Source: Tyto alba
Lineage: Eukaryota > Chordata > Aves > Strigiformes > Tytonidae
Assembly: GCF_018691265.1 (NCBI RefSeq)
Contig: NW_024881321.1
Location: 17,394,698 to 17,458,697 of the forward strand
Direction: 5' to 3'
Length of the DNA stretch: 64,000 nucleotides
Position numbers and translations under genes: made by a program. A model generated the notes under the pieces. It had not been told where the DNA came from. It saw only the letters and a program-made list of their open reading frames with translations, and ran no database searches. Shown one piece after another: positions 38,568 through 51,285 of the stretch; position 1 is the stretch's first letter; each line of letters begins with the position of its first letter.

Positions 38568-41500
38568 ATGGCCTGGAGAGCAAGTGGCAGAGCAGGCAAG
38601 GCAGGCAGAGCAGGGTGCTTGTGTGTCCACTCATCTCACAGGTTTCACTGTGGAAACACCAGTAACCCGTTCATGGATAGCCTGTCCGGGGAGGTCCAGT
38701 TGTGTCCGGATGATGTAGTATCACACTAACAGGCCCTGTGCAAATAGGAATGGTGTTCAGAGCCCCTTGTGCTCCAGCCACAATCTGGCCAGAGCAACAC
38801 AATCTTTCTTTTTAAAATATATCACCTGAAGCAATGCTAATAGTGAACCACAAGTAAAAGTTGATGGCTTATGAAGTACATTTAATTGTGGGCTTCCTGG
38901 ATTGCGTGCAAAGACAAGTCGAATGCCACTGCCATAACTGTTTCACTTCTTACCATCTCGTTGCTGAAGTTCTTGCTGATGTAGATATAAAGGCACAGTA
39001 CCTGGTTCTCTCACTATTATTTAAAAGCATAATAGTTTTCTCTATCTATGTAGTATTACCCTATATTTATTTAAATAAATATTTTTAAAACGTTGTTTAA
39101 TGAAGTTATTGAATCGTAAGTGCATATTTAAGGAAACAGGAGGAAAAGAATAAACCTCACCAGGTATGAAGATGATACAGACAAAGCACAGCCTTGCTGA
39201 GCTCAGGGAGAAAACTCACATGACAAACCCTCAAGGCAAAACTCCCAATCCCCAGCCAGTGCTTTGCTGAAGTTATGCAACAAGTATTCTTGTTCTGTTA
39301 GGTATCAACAATGTGGCACAAGAATAAGAGGGAAATGTACCTACCTGATAAAAACTTTTTAAGAGCATACACATTTTTTGGAACCTTTCTTCCAAAAAAA
39401 GACTCTTTATATTGATACAAAATATCATTACTTTAAGGATTATAGCAGAGTCTCACAATGAGGCTATCTAATGCAATATACTATTACACATATCTGACAG
39501 TTTTGAATTACAGTGCCAAGTAGCAATAGTAAAAAAATGGACATGAAAGCTCTGAATGAAGACCCAGCTAGTAGCCTCACATTCATCAGTAGGTGAGCAG
39601 ATGGGTTCATATGCTTTTATACTACTCCACTGGTAGTATAAAAGGAAAATGGTACTCCCTTCAGTCAGTGGTTTGCATATCCCAGGAGTCCCATATTAAT
39701 TGCTGTGTCACAGTCCGCATGCAAAAAATGTGGTTCCATAGAGTGGAAGAAGTTAAAAAGTCAATATATTTTATGGTCCTACAAGGAGCTGGCAGATGAA
39801 TTCTGTCCTTTCCGGAGGCACTCGGTGAGGCCGCACATAGCGGAAACTGGATATTCTTGCTGGGCGTGAGGACTCCCATTGCTATCATATTTATCATTAG
39901 CAGCATGAGCACACGTGGCACAGCAGCACTTCATCAGTATTCATGCTTTATGTGTTGGTGCCTGCAATCATAAAGTTTTAAAGCCACTGCCCCACTGTCT
40001 AAAAGTCACACAGATGTAGTGGTGCAAGTCACCCTGGTCAGCAGATGCCCTCTGGAGATATCAGCTGTTCAGACAAGCAGGAGGATGGGGTCTGGGAGAT
40101 AAGTCACATAAGATGCATCATGAAGAGGATTTGCAGAAAAGGTTTCAAAACAGTTGATACAAGCAGTCATTAATAAATAGTATTACTTCATTCCTAGACA
40201 TCGGTTTTCATCCTGTCCCTTCAAGGCACTTTTCACAAGAAGTCACTATCATGATCCAAATTTTCCTGAGGCACAAGAGCTCCCGAAGCCTCAGAGTCCT
40301 CCCTCTCTTTCCTTCAGGTCCTGCTTTGCTCCAGGCATTTGGGATGGCTGACTATGTTTTCTCTCTCCCTGAGCAAGGCACCACACCAAGGTCAAGGTGA
40401 ACAGGCAGGCTGTCTCCCTGATGCCCATCTGCACCCATAATATACAGTGAAAAATAAGTGGCAAGGAAATGAACCGACCTGATGTTATCAGTCATGTGGC
40501 ATCACTGCTGTTTTCAGAGATTGGACCTTTCTGAACTCATCTGAGGACTCTTCAGCTACAAAACCAATGACCTCATTTGTCACCTCGAAAATGCCTCCCT
40601 CCTGTGGACCTTGTGGATGATGTACATCTTTGTTTAACAAGGCATCCAGCTTTGAAGAAGGAGGAAAAGATTACTGATAGTGATGTGAACTCAGATCAGG
40701 CATAAGTCACCTTTCCAGAAGAGCTCAGCTCTGATTAAAGCACCGTTAAAAAATGTGCCTCTCCCAGGAATTCCCTTTGTAACATTCCCTGTTAGATTTT
40801 TCCAGACTAGATCAGTGCATGACATACCAGAAAAGAAATATGACTACATTTTTGAGCAATTCAAAAAATTTAAGATTTTTTGAGTGCTGATGGGAAACCC
40901 ATAAACCTTTACTGCTTAGTTAGAAGGGGCACCAATTCATTTAATGATATTAAAAAATCTATAGCCTGTGTGATTCAAGGCGTCAAAATAAATGATTCAA
41001 CAAGTCCCCGCTGTCTTAAAATCCCATTGCTGATGAAAGTGAAGTAGATCAGGGACAACTAAAGCAAGACTAGGTGATGAAAAAGGGTGGGGATTTAATT
41101 TTTTTTTTTTAATATTAAATCAAACATTTAAGGTACAGCACTGCTTATTTTTAAAACAAAAATTTAAAAGCAGTTTTCTTTCTGTTCCTATGCAGGTAAC
41201 ATAGTGAGACTGAGTTCTATTTTCAGAATATGATGGTGCTTCTTAGATGTCGATAATTTCTGCAGGTCAGAAAAAAATGGGTTTACAAGATTGGGATTAG
41301 ACCCTGATTTATTCTGTTTTCAAAAAGAAAAAGTTTCAAAGAAGAGAATAAACATTTTGGAACTTTGGTGACAGAGAGCAAAAGCAGTTTCTCAAAACAT
41401 GTCTTGCTGTAGTCTTTGAAAGCTTCTGTGCCACTAATAAGAATGTCACACTTGAAGGAGCATTGTACTGTTTTGTAACCTACCATATGAATTCTGGTGC

Positions 41501-41974
41501 CTAGACACAGGTTAAATGCACACAATGAAATTCTCTTTCCTCCCACTGCCAGTTCTGTCACTTACTTACTACACTGAAGTCCACAAAAATACAATATGAC
41601 TCAGAATATGTAGGCTGCGGCTAAGCAGAGAAAGTTCATTCAAAATTGATTTTCTTTCAGGCATCCCTGATATTCCCTGTTTCAATTGCACACCTACTGT
41701 ACAGCTGAGTGAACACTTAAGGAAGTTGCAAAGCAATGCAGCCTGTCTGGGACATGAAGGAATGTAGAGCAGGATAATCACAACATCATCAACCCAATTC
41801 TCCAAGGTAGCTGGCCAATAATGCTGTTCTAATTGAATAACTTATCCACAGCTATTTCCCTCGGGAGAGCCTACGGCTTAGACTCTCTGTGTAGGCAGAT
41901 GGTGCAGCATACACAATGAAACCTGTAATTTTCTCTCACTACTGGGCATGTTAACAGTGAGCTGTTTTCCCAGT

Positions 41975-42330
41975 TCTGCTAGCCCATTAATATTTTATTT
42001 TAACTGTTTTCTTCAAGTTATTATGCGCCACGCAGCAGAGAATGGAGAAATCTGTGATACATTTCATATTTATTTTACAGCCAGCTCTCTAAACTACCCC
42101 ATGCTCATTAAGGCTTCTGCTTTGCTAATCAACAATTGTATATGTCATCATCAGGTATATGCTGAAATTAAAGTGTCATAATTAAAAACAAAGGTGCATG
42201 AGTCATCAGAGCCCTGAATTACTAAGTAGCAGCAAAGGATAACAAATAGGTTGCAAGTGAATTCAAATCTGCAGGGCTGTTTTTTAAAACATGCATTAAG
42301 GAGCGTGTGCCAGGCATATTTCTGACTCTG
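41975..42330. promoter_or_regulatory. possible conserved non-coding element (tentative)
   Basis: The segment is free of repeats and dense in developmental transcription-factor core motifs. TAAT/ATTA cores occur near 41988, 42003, 42108, 42126, 42178 and 42221. An AACAAT SOX-like core (CAACAATTG) is near 42130, and a TGAGTCA AP-1-like site is near 42199. Frames are interrupted. The composition is what deeply conserved enhancers look like, but conservation cannot be judged from one sequence. Confidence 0.25.
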
Positions 42331-43659
42331 AGAATGTTGTCCTGATCTTGCACTCTGAACTACACGTCTTAGCAATGTACTGCCATCCCCTTGTCCTTAA
42401 ACGCTGGAACAGCAGCATAATCCTCAGCAGCAAAAGTGGTTGAAAGGCAAATGCAGTCTGGGAGGGCAAGGCAGCAGAGATAGCCCATCAACAGTGTAAC
42501 AACATGACAGATGACAGACCCAGAGGCAAATCCAGGCCTGCCAGCAGATCAGCCTGTAGAGCCTGCCAACGAGCCAGATGCAGCTACTGAAAAGATACCA
42601 TCCCCGGCTTAGCATCTGGGGCTTGCTGTGGCCAACCATACTTCATGTGCTCCGTGTCCTTACTGCTGACCCCAACTGCTGGGAAAGGCTGGAACAATGA
42701 GGAAGAGCTTGACTGCATCAACACCACTGTATTTATATATATTTTGCTAGTACAAACACTGTGACTATAAAAAATGTCGATCTGTGTACAGTGTAATTAT
42801 CGGTTTGCATTTATTTAAGGTTTTCTGGCAGTACATGTATATTGTTTCCCCTCTCCCACTGTCTCTGTGAAAAGACAGCTCAAGGATTCATTCTTTGTTT
42901 GCCATTCCTACTCAGAAATACACATTTAGCTACTTTACCATCTTTTAGAGGTAGCAGTACACTGTAAATCTATGTGTAATTAAACCTTGGCAGAGAGATC
43001 CAGCAGTCCTCATCCCTGGGAAGGTACAATTCTTTCTATTTCATAAGAATTTCCAGATCTTGGCTTGTAGTATTAGACACCAAATAAATCTTTGTCAAGT
43101 GACTGGTGTGACAATTAAGGTGAAAACTAATGATATGCCATCACAGAAAAGATGATTGCGCCCATTGTTAGACGCTTCCCAGGTCAGGATCCATGCACAG
43201 CCTTTCAAAAGTGGCATTTATTCGTTCACCCTGGCATCCTAGTCTGACTACAGAAGTGTATTAATAAAGTCATAATTTTTCCTTTTATAGAAGTTAGAGT
43301 AATTCTTTTTGGACGATCCCACCCCCCTTGAAGTTCGGCACTGCTTTTCTGCATACTAGTAATCGGCTCAGTCAGTCAAGCAAAATGTAAATGCAGATAC
43401 TCAAAGGCATCCTGTTGAGGACAGGGTAGAAAAGAGGAAGGTCCTGTTCTCTTATTTTCTTATATATAATAGCTACTAAGAAACACCTTGAGCAAATGTT
43501 TATAAATGTGTTCTTCAGAAAATATGTAGTATAGGAAATTATTGATCTGTAATGGAAATTTCCTTAGTTCTGTTGAAGTCTCTGTACATTTATAGAAACC
43601 AAATCATATTGTCCCTTTAGGTTCAAGGTAGGATTAATCTCACTTACCTCAGGCATCTA

Positions 43660-43825
43660 AGTCACACTAGGGTCCCTTTTAAATCAATGGAAAAAGATAG
43701 GCACCTTCAGAAGGCTATTCATCTCGTCCTAATGTAGGCATCAGAACAATTCATCTGAAATGAATCCTTCTGTGAAGGTACCTATGTCTTTCTATTAATT
43801 ATAAAGCAAGCCTACAGAGACTAGC
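43660..43825. repeat. palindromic MITE-like repeat, copy 2
   Basis: The left arm (about 43660-43725) includes AAAAAGATAGGCACCTTCAG and AAGGCTATTCATC. The right arm (about 43751-43825) includes GAATCCTTCTGTGAAGGTAC and CTATGTCTTTCTATT, which are the reverse complement with small changes. The pairing extends outward to AGTC-ACTAGGG on the left against CTACAGAGACTAG on the right, giving arms of roughly 65 bp around a short middle. Same plan as 29172-29345 and 59250-59420. Confidence 0.65.
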
Positions 43826-45720
43826 TTTGAATTAGGTTCCTATTTTTCACTCTTGTAAAATCAGGTGAGATGTATCCCACTCTTGGCGTTTCTTTGGCTA
43901 AAGAGGAATGTGTACACAGAAAAATGTGAAGTTAAAAGAGCATAGGCTTTCATTTTAGATTCATATATATTCCCATACTGAATAAAGGATTACCAAATAA
44001 GGTGAACCATAAAGCTACTTTTCTGTGTTTAACACTACAAAGCTGGAAACAGCACAATTCCCCATATATATCCTTTGAGCCGTTTGCAGTGGGAATATCT
44101 AGTTCTCTTAGTGAATCATGAGAAGCTGGAAGATCACTCGATGCTGATTCCTTCTTCTTTCCATTCATTTATTCATACAGATGAGAAGATCCCAGATGTA
44201 TAAAGGCAGCCTGCACTGGGGACCCAGTTTATTCTGATGTTAGCAATTCTTGTAGTTACAACAGGGATGCTAAGCAAATGGGATATTGAAAAAGACACTG
44301 GATACATTGCAAACCATCCAAACACAGCTGTTTTGAGGGGGACCCTTACATGATCAGTTCTGATGAAGATACAGTCCTCTAACTAAAACTTCTTGATGCC
44401 CCTGTCGATAGTATAATAAGATTTTTTTTTTTTCCCAGTAAAATCTCATTATTTTTTCTATATTATGATGGACAAACATGGTATAAACCAGTTGTTTCAA
44501 AATTTTTCAAAGTCTGAAAAAACCTAAACCATTCTGCTTTAAAATTTTCCAAAATAAACTTTTTTAGAATTTCAAATTTCATGTTAACATTTATTTAAGC
44601 TATGCAAAGAAATACCAACTGTTTTGAAGAAATGCATCATTCAGTGCTGGAATTGTTTTTCCTTTTGCTTTTAGCTAACTGAATACTCTGTATGACAAAT
44701 TACTTTATAGGTCAACCTAAAACGAATTCAGAACTGCCAGAAAATTGAGAAATTGGTTATTCACATAGTAGTACTGTGGGTTTAGTACTTCATCTATTGT
44801 TCTGCTTTTGCTGTGTAATAAGGACAATATTGAAAACTGATGCTGTTTCTCCTCAGAAGAGGTAGAATATGGCAATGTAAGTTTTCCCACAGCAGCCTGT
44901 TGTTTGTCTGGGGTCACCAATACAAAGGAAATGGGGTCACCGGCACATGTCTATACTCCAGAGTTCTTTGAAGAGAAGCAAGCATGTTAGCTAATTCCAC
45001 TTATGCTTCTATTGTTATTTTCTGTGCTATTTATACTTCACTGTACTGTGTCTACTGAATTAATTTCAAAAAAGCTATTAATCGTCTCCAATTTGATGTG
45101 AGCTGCAAGGAAAGTTAATTTTTAAATCTATTAAACAGTTACTTGGAACAATCAAAACTTTCCTTGATAACTTTTACAGAGGTGTTATTCTGCTACATGG
45201 AGAAACAGAATTAGATTTCTGCAGCAATTTAAATTAATTCTCATGTATTGGAGAAAATGGATTTTTTGGAGTATACATAGGTATTTTTAATATATAGATA
45301 TGTCTTTAAGAACAGAGGCAAGAAACTAAGCCATCTGGTTCCTTAAAGTATGGAAGGGATGTGGAACTGTTTTTTTAAATAGAAAATGTCAAAAAATACC
45401 ACTGCTTCCATGGGTCAGTCTCATTTTCTTTAATGCAGAACCAGATGCAGATGGTAGGAAGTTTTCCAGGTAATTTTTTCAAAGCTAATATTCCATGTTA
45501 ATGGCATGAATTAAGGTTGCTTGCATGGGTGTTTTCATCAATCCATTAGGTCTACAGAAAAGCATTTGCATTGAAGCAAAACTTGCAGGGTCTTGTCTTA
45601 CTGCGAATTCCAAAGTGGGGGAAAATACCTTGACATCCCCTCCCTCTGTTTCATCTCATCTTAAAGGCCAGAATCACTATGCAGAAAACAGCTTTTCCAA
45701 GAGCACAGGAAGGCATGTAG
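43826..45720. other. unique AT-rich interval
   Basis: No gene. Between about 44470 and 44600 there is an AT-rich segment with alternating TTTCAAAATTTTTCAAAG and AAAATTTTCCAAAATAAA wording that may be a degraded repeat. Confidence 0.55.
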
Positions 45721-45790
45721 GGCTTGATCCATTTCCCAGTGAGATTAATGGGAGGCCTTTTACAGATTTCAGTTGAGACTGAGGGCAGCA
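45721..45790. repeat. ancient amniote palindromic repeat remnant (tentative)
   Basis: GGCTTGATCCATTTCCCAGT, then GAGATTAATGGGAGGCCTTT, then CAGATTTCAGTTGAGACTGA follow the layout of a widespread reptile/bird repeat built on 'CTTGATCC' and alternating 'CCCATTGA-TTAATGGGAG' units. The copy is about 70 bp and degraded. Confidence 0.42.
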
Positions 45791-47599
45791 ATAAAGATAC
45801 CCAGCTCACAGTTCTGTACTCAACCCTCTATATTAAAACATGTTTTCAAAATCTTTCCTTAAAGGCCCTGAGTTGTTCTGCTACTGCCGATCACTAGAGA
45901 CAAAATCATGGCTTGTATCTCCATCCATCCGTAAGCAAGTACTACCAAAGTCAGAATGGTAAAACCATTATTTCCTGTAGAAAATCAGCAGAGTTGTCTG
46001 CAAAAAAAATAATGACTTACAGCTGGATGGTTCAACAAAATCATCATAATTTCCTGCAAATACTGTAGGATTTATTCAGGTGAGCTGAAAGAGAGAAGAT
46101 GAGATCCAAATAATTCCTAACTTTGCATCAGCATCAAGCTTCACTACTGGGGCAGTTCTCACTCTGGTATAGTGTGAAATAGCAGACAGTCCCCTGAGTT
46201 ATGTGGGATCACCCCAGATCCACAATCAGAACCAGGCAATCATATTCAAGAAAAGGCCGCATGCCATGATCCTCCTCTATATGAAAAAAAAAAAAAAATT
46301 GGAACAAGAACAAATCTGTCTCTGACCTGTTTTTATCTCCTCTGTCTAATATTCCTTCCCAGAATTGTAATGTAACTATGTAGTAAATATTACATATTCC
46401 ATCTTTACCTGTTGCCATGATTCTTTGGTCACAATATTCAACATAGTGTAATATGACAGAATGCAATCTCCATGACAGAATGCTATCAGATCAGCTAAAA
46501 TTTGCCATCTTCCTAATTTTTATCTATATAGTTTGATACAAGAAAAAGACCACAAACTGTTCATGGGGAAACATAAGTACTTGAGAGAGAACATTTATAT
46601 TTATTTATGTAAAGGAATATGTGTACATATATAAACAAATTGGAGATAAATAGAGGGAAGAAAATACTGACAGGAAATGGAACAAATGAGTTATATACTC
46701 TAAGCATAGGGAAAATAAATCATATAAGTGAATGCTGCAGTAAAACCCTGTTTTTATAAGCAGTTGTGACCTGTTTGAGGGGGAAATGCGAAAGCCTGCC
46801 AAAAGCGTATCATATCCATCTGTCCAGTTTAGAATGTTATTTGGGCTTTTACTTGGATAATTCTCAGCCCAATGCTGTTAATACTTACACATATTAATAG
46901 CTTTGTTCCTAAATGTATTCCAAAATCATCAATGCAACAAGACTGGACTGATGTGGAAGTAAGATGACACGTAACTTAGATGATATGTAGGGCCAAATAT
47001 GTGCGTAGGCACATGCAGGATTAAGCTGAAAAACTGTAATATATGGTCATAACTATGGTTCTAGCTCCAATCTTTGGAGGCATGGTTTAAATTCCTATTT
47101 TGATCTAGATTTCCATGATCTTAAAGGAATCATCAGGATGAAGATTTCTGTGTTTTTATTCAGCACTGCAGTTCTGCAAGCTTCTATAAAACCAATACTT
47201 GTATTTCTCTTTCATGCTACGCACAGAGATGCCTAAATTTTCAGGTGAATGTGCACAGAATTGGATTTTGCTCCATACTCTAATGAAGCGATGTCTGGAT
47301 AAAATAAGTACTCTTTGCAGAAGGCTTAGAACTTCACCATGGCAGGTTAATTTGCTCCAAACCCTTAGTTACTTATTACTCTCTAATGATTACTGTCACT
47401 ATCCTATTATATCTTAAGTTCTCTTCACAGTCTGAAGACTGGTTAGCGGGACTTTCACACAGGATGAACCAAACTCAGATTCTAGCATCTGGATATTTTG
47501 CATTAGAGGACTACACCAATTTAAAAAAACACAAGCGATGTCCGTACAGGTGTAACTATAACTTTAAAATCCTAGGTAGTTGTGGTGTTTATAGTACAT
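45791..47599. other. unique AT-rich non-coding DNA
   Basis: No gene or element recognised. There is one A-run near 46286-46299. Confidence 0.6.
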
Positions 47600-47862
47600 T
47601 GTCCTGGTTTTGTCTGGAATAGAGTTAATTTTCTCCCTAGTAGCTGGTACAGTGATGTATTTTGGATTTAGTGTGAGAATAATGTGGATAACACACTGAT
47701 GTTTTAGTTGTTGATAAGTAGCGCTTATCTTAAATCAAGGATTTTTCAGTTTCCCGTGCTCTGCCAGCAAGCAGGGGTACAAGAAGCTGGGAGGGAGCGT
47801 GGCCAGTACAGCTGACCCGAACTAGCCAAAGGATATTCCATACCATAGGACATCATGCTCAG

Positions 47863-47870
47863 TATTTAAA
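47863..47870 (+). promoter_or_regulatory. LTR TATA-like box
   Basis: TATTTAAA sits directly before the purine-rich start of the putative R region. This is the position expected of the LTR's own polymerase II promoter, and the deleted sister copy at 32778-33099 lacks it. Confidence 0.5.
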
Positions 47871-48000
47871 CTGGGGGAAGTTGGTGGGACGGGCAGATGA
47901 CTGCTCAGGCATCGGTCAGCAGGTGGTGAGAAATTGCCTTGTGCATCACTTGTCTTTTTTGGGTTTTATTTATCTTTCTCTTTTTGCTATATTAGCTTTC

Positions 48001-48166
<166 letters not shown>

Positions 48167-48192
48167 AAGTAACATTATATTTTATTTTAGTC

Positions 48193-48198
48193 ATTAAA
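48193..48198 (+). terminator. LTR polyadenylation signal ATTAAA
   Basis: ATTAAA follows the trinucleotide repeat and precedes a GTTTTTAT stretch. It is the common variant poly-A signal at the expected LTR position. Confidence 0.4.
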
Positions 48199-48284
48199 CT
48201 GTTTTTATCTCAACCCACATGTTTTACTTTTTTTATGATTCTTCTCCTCATCCTACTGGGAGGGGCTAGGGTTAAGCCACAACA

Positions 48285-51214
48285 TACACTTTGCTCCTCA
48301 GCTTTTTCCTAGGGGCCAGCTTTAGGGTCTGTATGTCCTCACATTTTGGTGGATGGGTGATCAATATCTTGGTTATCCCATCTGATATTTGCAGTTCTCC
48401 CCAGGCCCCTCAGTGTAAAGTTAGGCATTTGGTACTCCCAGGTGCCAATACTGTAGACAGTGTAGTATGTGGGACTGTGACAGTGAACTTCGTTTCTGGA
48501 TCTCTAGTGCAGATGTGTCTCATTTCCATGTATATATCTAAAAAAAATACTATTTTCCCAGCTCAGAGATAGCTGTAAATATCAACCAGCTGTTCAGATA
48601 AGAGTATGATGAAGCTATATAAATACTAAAACAAAGATAAAACATGTTATTGGGTCATTTAGGACCTTGCTTAGAGGCTGTTCTGGGGAAAAAGCAGTAT
48701 TTCCTTGAAGTGGTCAACTTGCCTGTTAAAGAACAAGAGACTGTTTCAGCCTCAGAAAACACAACCATATTCTTCTGATATTAAATTATTAACACTCAAG
48801 CAAGAATCTTAGTTATTCTCCAGAGTGTTTCTACCTATTAAGAACAACATAAGACAGCTTTATAAAATTGCAGTAAAACATATACATATGATTTATTTAG
48901 GAGACTTTTGATTTTCTTCACAAGTATTACATGTATAGGAATTTGGATCTTATACATTATTGCTGCGTGTTCAGCCTTTCTCACCAGTTTTCTAGCACAT
49001 GATGTACCTAGAAGTATGTTAAACAGTTTTAACAAAAATTCATATCAGGCATCATTCTTTTCTCCTTTGTAACTACTTTGCAAGCATCCTGTGTCAATCT
49101 AACTTGATATTTGATGCAAAATGCAGGGATTTGTTGTTTTGATTGGAAACCAGGCAAAACTTTACAGCTTTATTTTGATTTTCCAAATCAAAATTATTTC
49201 TGATTTTATTTGGATATGCAAGGTGACAAAGAATAGAACCTCTGTGAGTTGAAAAGCAAATCCACTCCTTCTTGGTACAATTTTAGCTGTAATCTACTGT
49301 CTCCCAGAAATTTAGTATGGCTGTTTATAAAGTTCCTATCATATCCTATACCAGGAAATGTACTTTGTCTGACTATGTCTAACAAATACACGTAGCACAG
49401 AAGTAATTTATTAGAGGTGAAAAAAGAAGTTATAATTCTGCCTTCTTTTCTTTCCTAATAAGGATTTTCAGTCTTCTTTTGACTTTAGACAGCTATTGAT
49501 GTACCAATGTGTTATCTTCTCTTTGTAAAGAACAAAAAAATCCCAGAACAGCAATGTATGAATCATGTATTTCCTTCTCAATGCCTGCTTTATATTTCAA
49601 TGAAATTGTTAGTAAATTGAATACACATTCAAGGGGTTTAAACAGTCTGACTGAAAACAGGCCATGCCATTCCACTATGTCCATTTCCATTTTTCAAATT
49701 TTAGGCTTTTGGGACTGCATGGGGCATAGATGTTTATAATGGCAAACAATGTACATTGTGAAGGTGCTCGCCCAGATAGTGTCACATCCACATGGTGTCA
49801 CACCACCTTTAAATTCACCTCTGGATGAAATTTAGTTTGATAGTCTGGCCCAGATCATCCCTGTTGCTTATCTCTGTCTCTGGAGGGCTTGCTGATCCAT
49901 GAATAGAGTCATGGGAATTCATAACAAAGCACAGTAGATGCTGTCTGCCACAACTGTCCCCACATTCCTGCTTTTGCAATTAGCACAAATGGAAGTTCAG
50001 ATCTATCTGTATAAGCTGTATAGATGAGCCTCCCAACTCTTCAATCCACTAATAAAGTTTAACAGGAAGAAGGCAGTGGTAAAAGATCATGCTGAAGAAG
50101 AAAATCCATAAATCCTCAGGGTTTTTTCCTTATGCATGGAAAAAGGATCAAAATTACTTTTTTGAATTATCTTTAAAGGAACAAATGCACTAACATACAA
50201 AAATGTAAAGGTATCTTTTAACTAAGGAACCAACATGTCTTCCTTCCTGCCAAGCAACAGGCACAGGCATATCTCCTTCATGGCTTGATAACCAAAATAA
50301 TACAAATTGTCTTGTTATCTATTTTGCCATCTATGGGAATCTACATGTTGCTATTATTTGTCTAATTTACTTTAAACACCCAAAGGAAATAACTGTCACC
50401 ATCCTTGCCTGAATTTTCACAATAAACTAATGACTTAGCATATCTTAGTGGCTGCTGAGCGAGGCCTCTCCAAACTGCTACACAGAAATGACTGGGCAGT
50501 TATACTCTGAAAAAACAGAGCACCTTGGAATGAGGGTATTTTGGTTTCCAAGAACTTGATCATGGTACTGGTGTTCTTTTAATAATTTAACATTTAATTA
50601 TTTAACAGGCATTCATGGCTTTTGCTCACTCTTACTAAGATTCATCGCTATGCAATAGTCTTCTAATATCAGGCAGAAACTTTAAGGACCTTTTTATTTT
50701 TTTTCTGTAGTTTTCCAAGTGACTGTTACTTTACATGTCCTCAGTGTGTACACAAGGGGAAACCAGTGATGCATGGAAGAAAACAGGTTTGAGTAATGTT
50801 AGATAAAAATTACATTAGGAAAAGACTCTTTCTGTTGCCTCTTCTCCTCCAAAATTAAAAATCACACCTTAGAGATGCTTGTTGTTAAGGATCTAGTAAT
50901 GCTGCCTTGCCTGTACACCACCTTCAGGAAGTTTAAGAAAATCATCTGAGCTGTGATGAATCACTTCGGTTTGGTTTTTTTTTATGCAATCCTAATATTC
51001 AGCTCAGTGAATCAGGTTTTTTCCTGCCCCAGGCAAGACGGCCTCTTCCTTGTGCTTCAGATCAAGGGGCTGTTGAAAATGATGAAGAGTAGAGTAACAG
51101 GGAGAAAGTGCCAAAAACTTAATTACTGAAAGGTCAGATGAGCTCTGCTTTATCTTCAAACTATTTTTTTTAACTCTACGAGAGATTGAATTTGGCCATG
51201 AAAAAAAGTGGCAG
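48285..51214. other. unique AT-rich non-coding DNA
   Basis: No gene. A short inverted repeat, ATTTTGATTT/AAATCAAAAT with a 2-base loop, lies at 49172-49193 in a segment whose wording hints at an old AT-rich repeat. Confidence 0.6.
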
Positions 51215-51285
51215 GAAAGCTACCTAACTCACAGAACTATTCTGAGGATAAATACATTACAGCCTGTAAGGCACTCAGCGGCTGT
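51215..51285 (+). repeat. MIR-like SINE remnant, 3' part (tentative)
   Basis: CACAGAACTATTCTGAGGAT, then AAATACATTACAGCCTGTAA, then GGCACTCAG follow the 3' half of the MIR SINE (GTTGTGAGGATTAAAT..., then TGTAAAGCGCTCAG). The match is degraded, as expected for an insertion that predates the bird-mammal split. Confidence 0.42.

Larger units (their letters stand above)
33100..43659. other. long unique non-coding interval
   Basis: Ten kilobases with no recognised gene and almost no recognisable repeat. Noted inside are a 16-bp tandem duplication (AAATGTTAATGTTAAG) near 33305-33335, a C-run at about 35872-35883, a G-rich stretch at 38540-38620, and a motif-rich segment at 41975-42330. ORFs up to about 102 codons (for example 37693-38001) lack any domain. 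Repeat poverty over this length is compatible with functional constraint or simply with old unique sequence. Confidence 0.6.
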
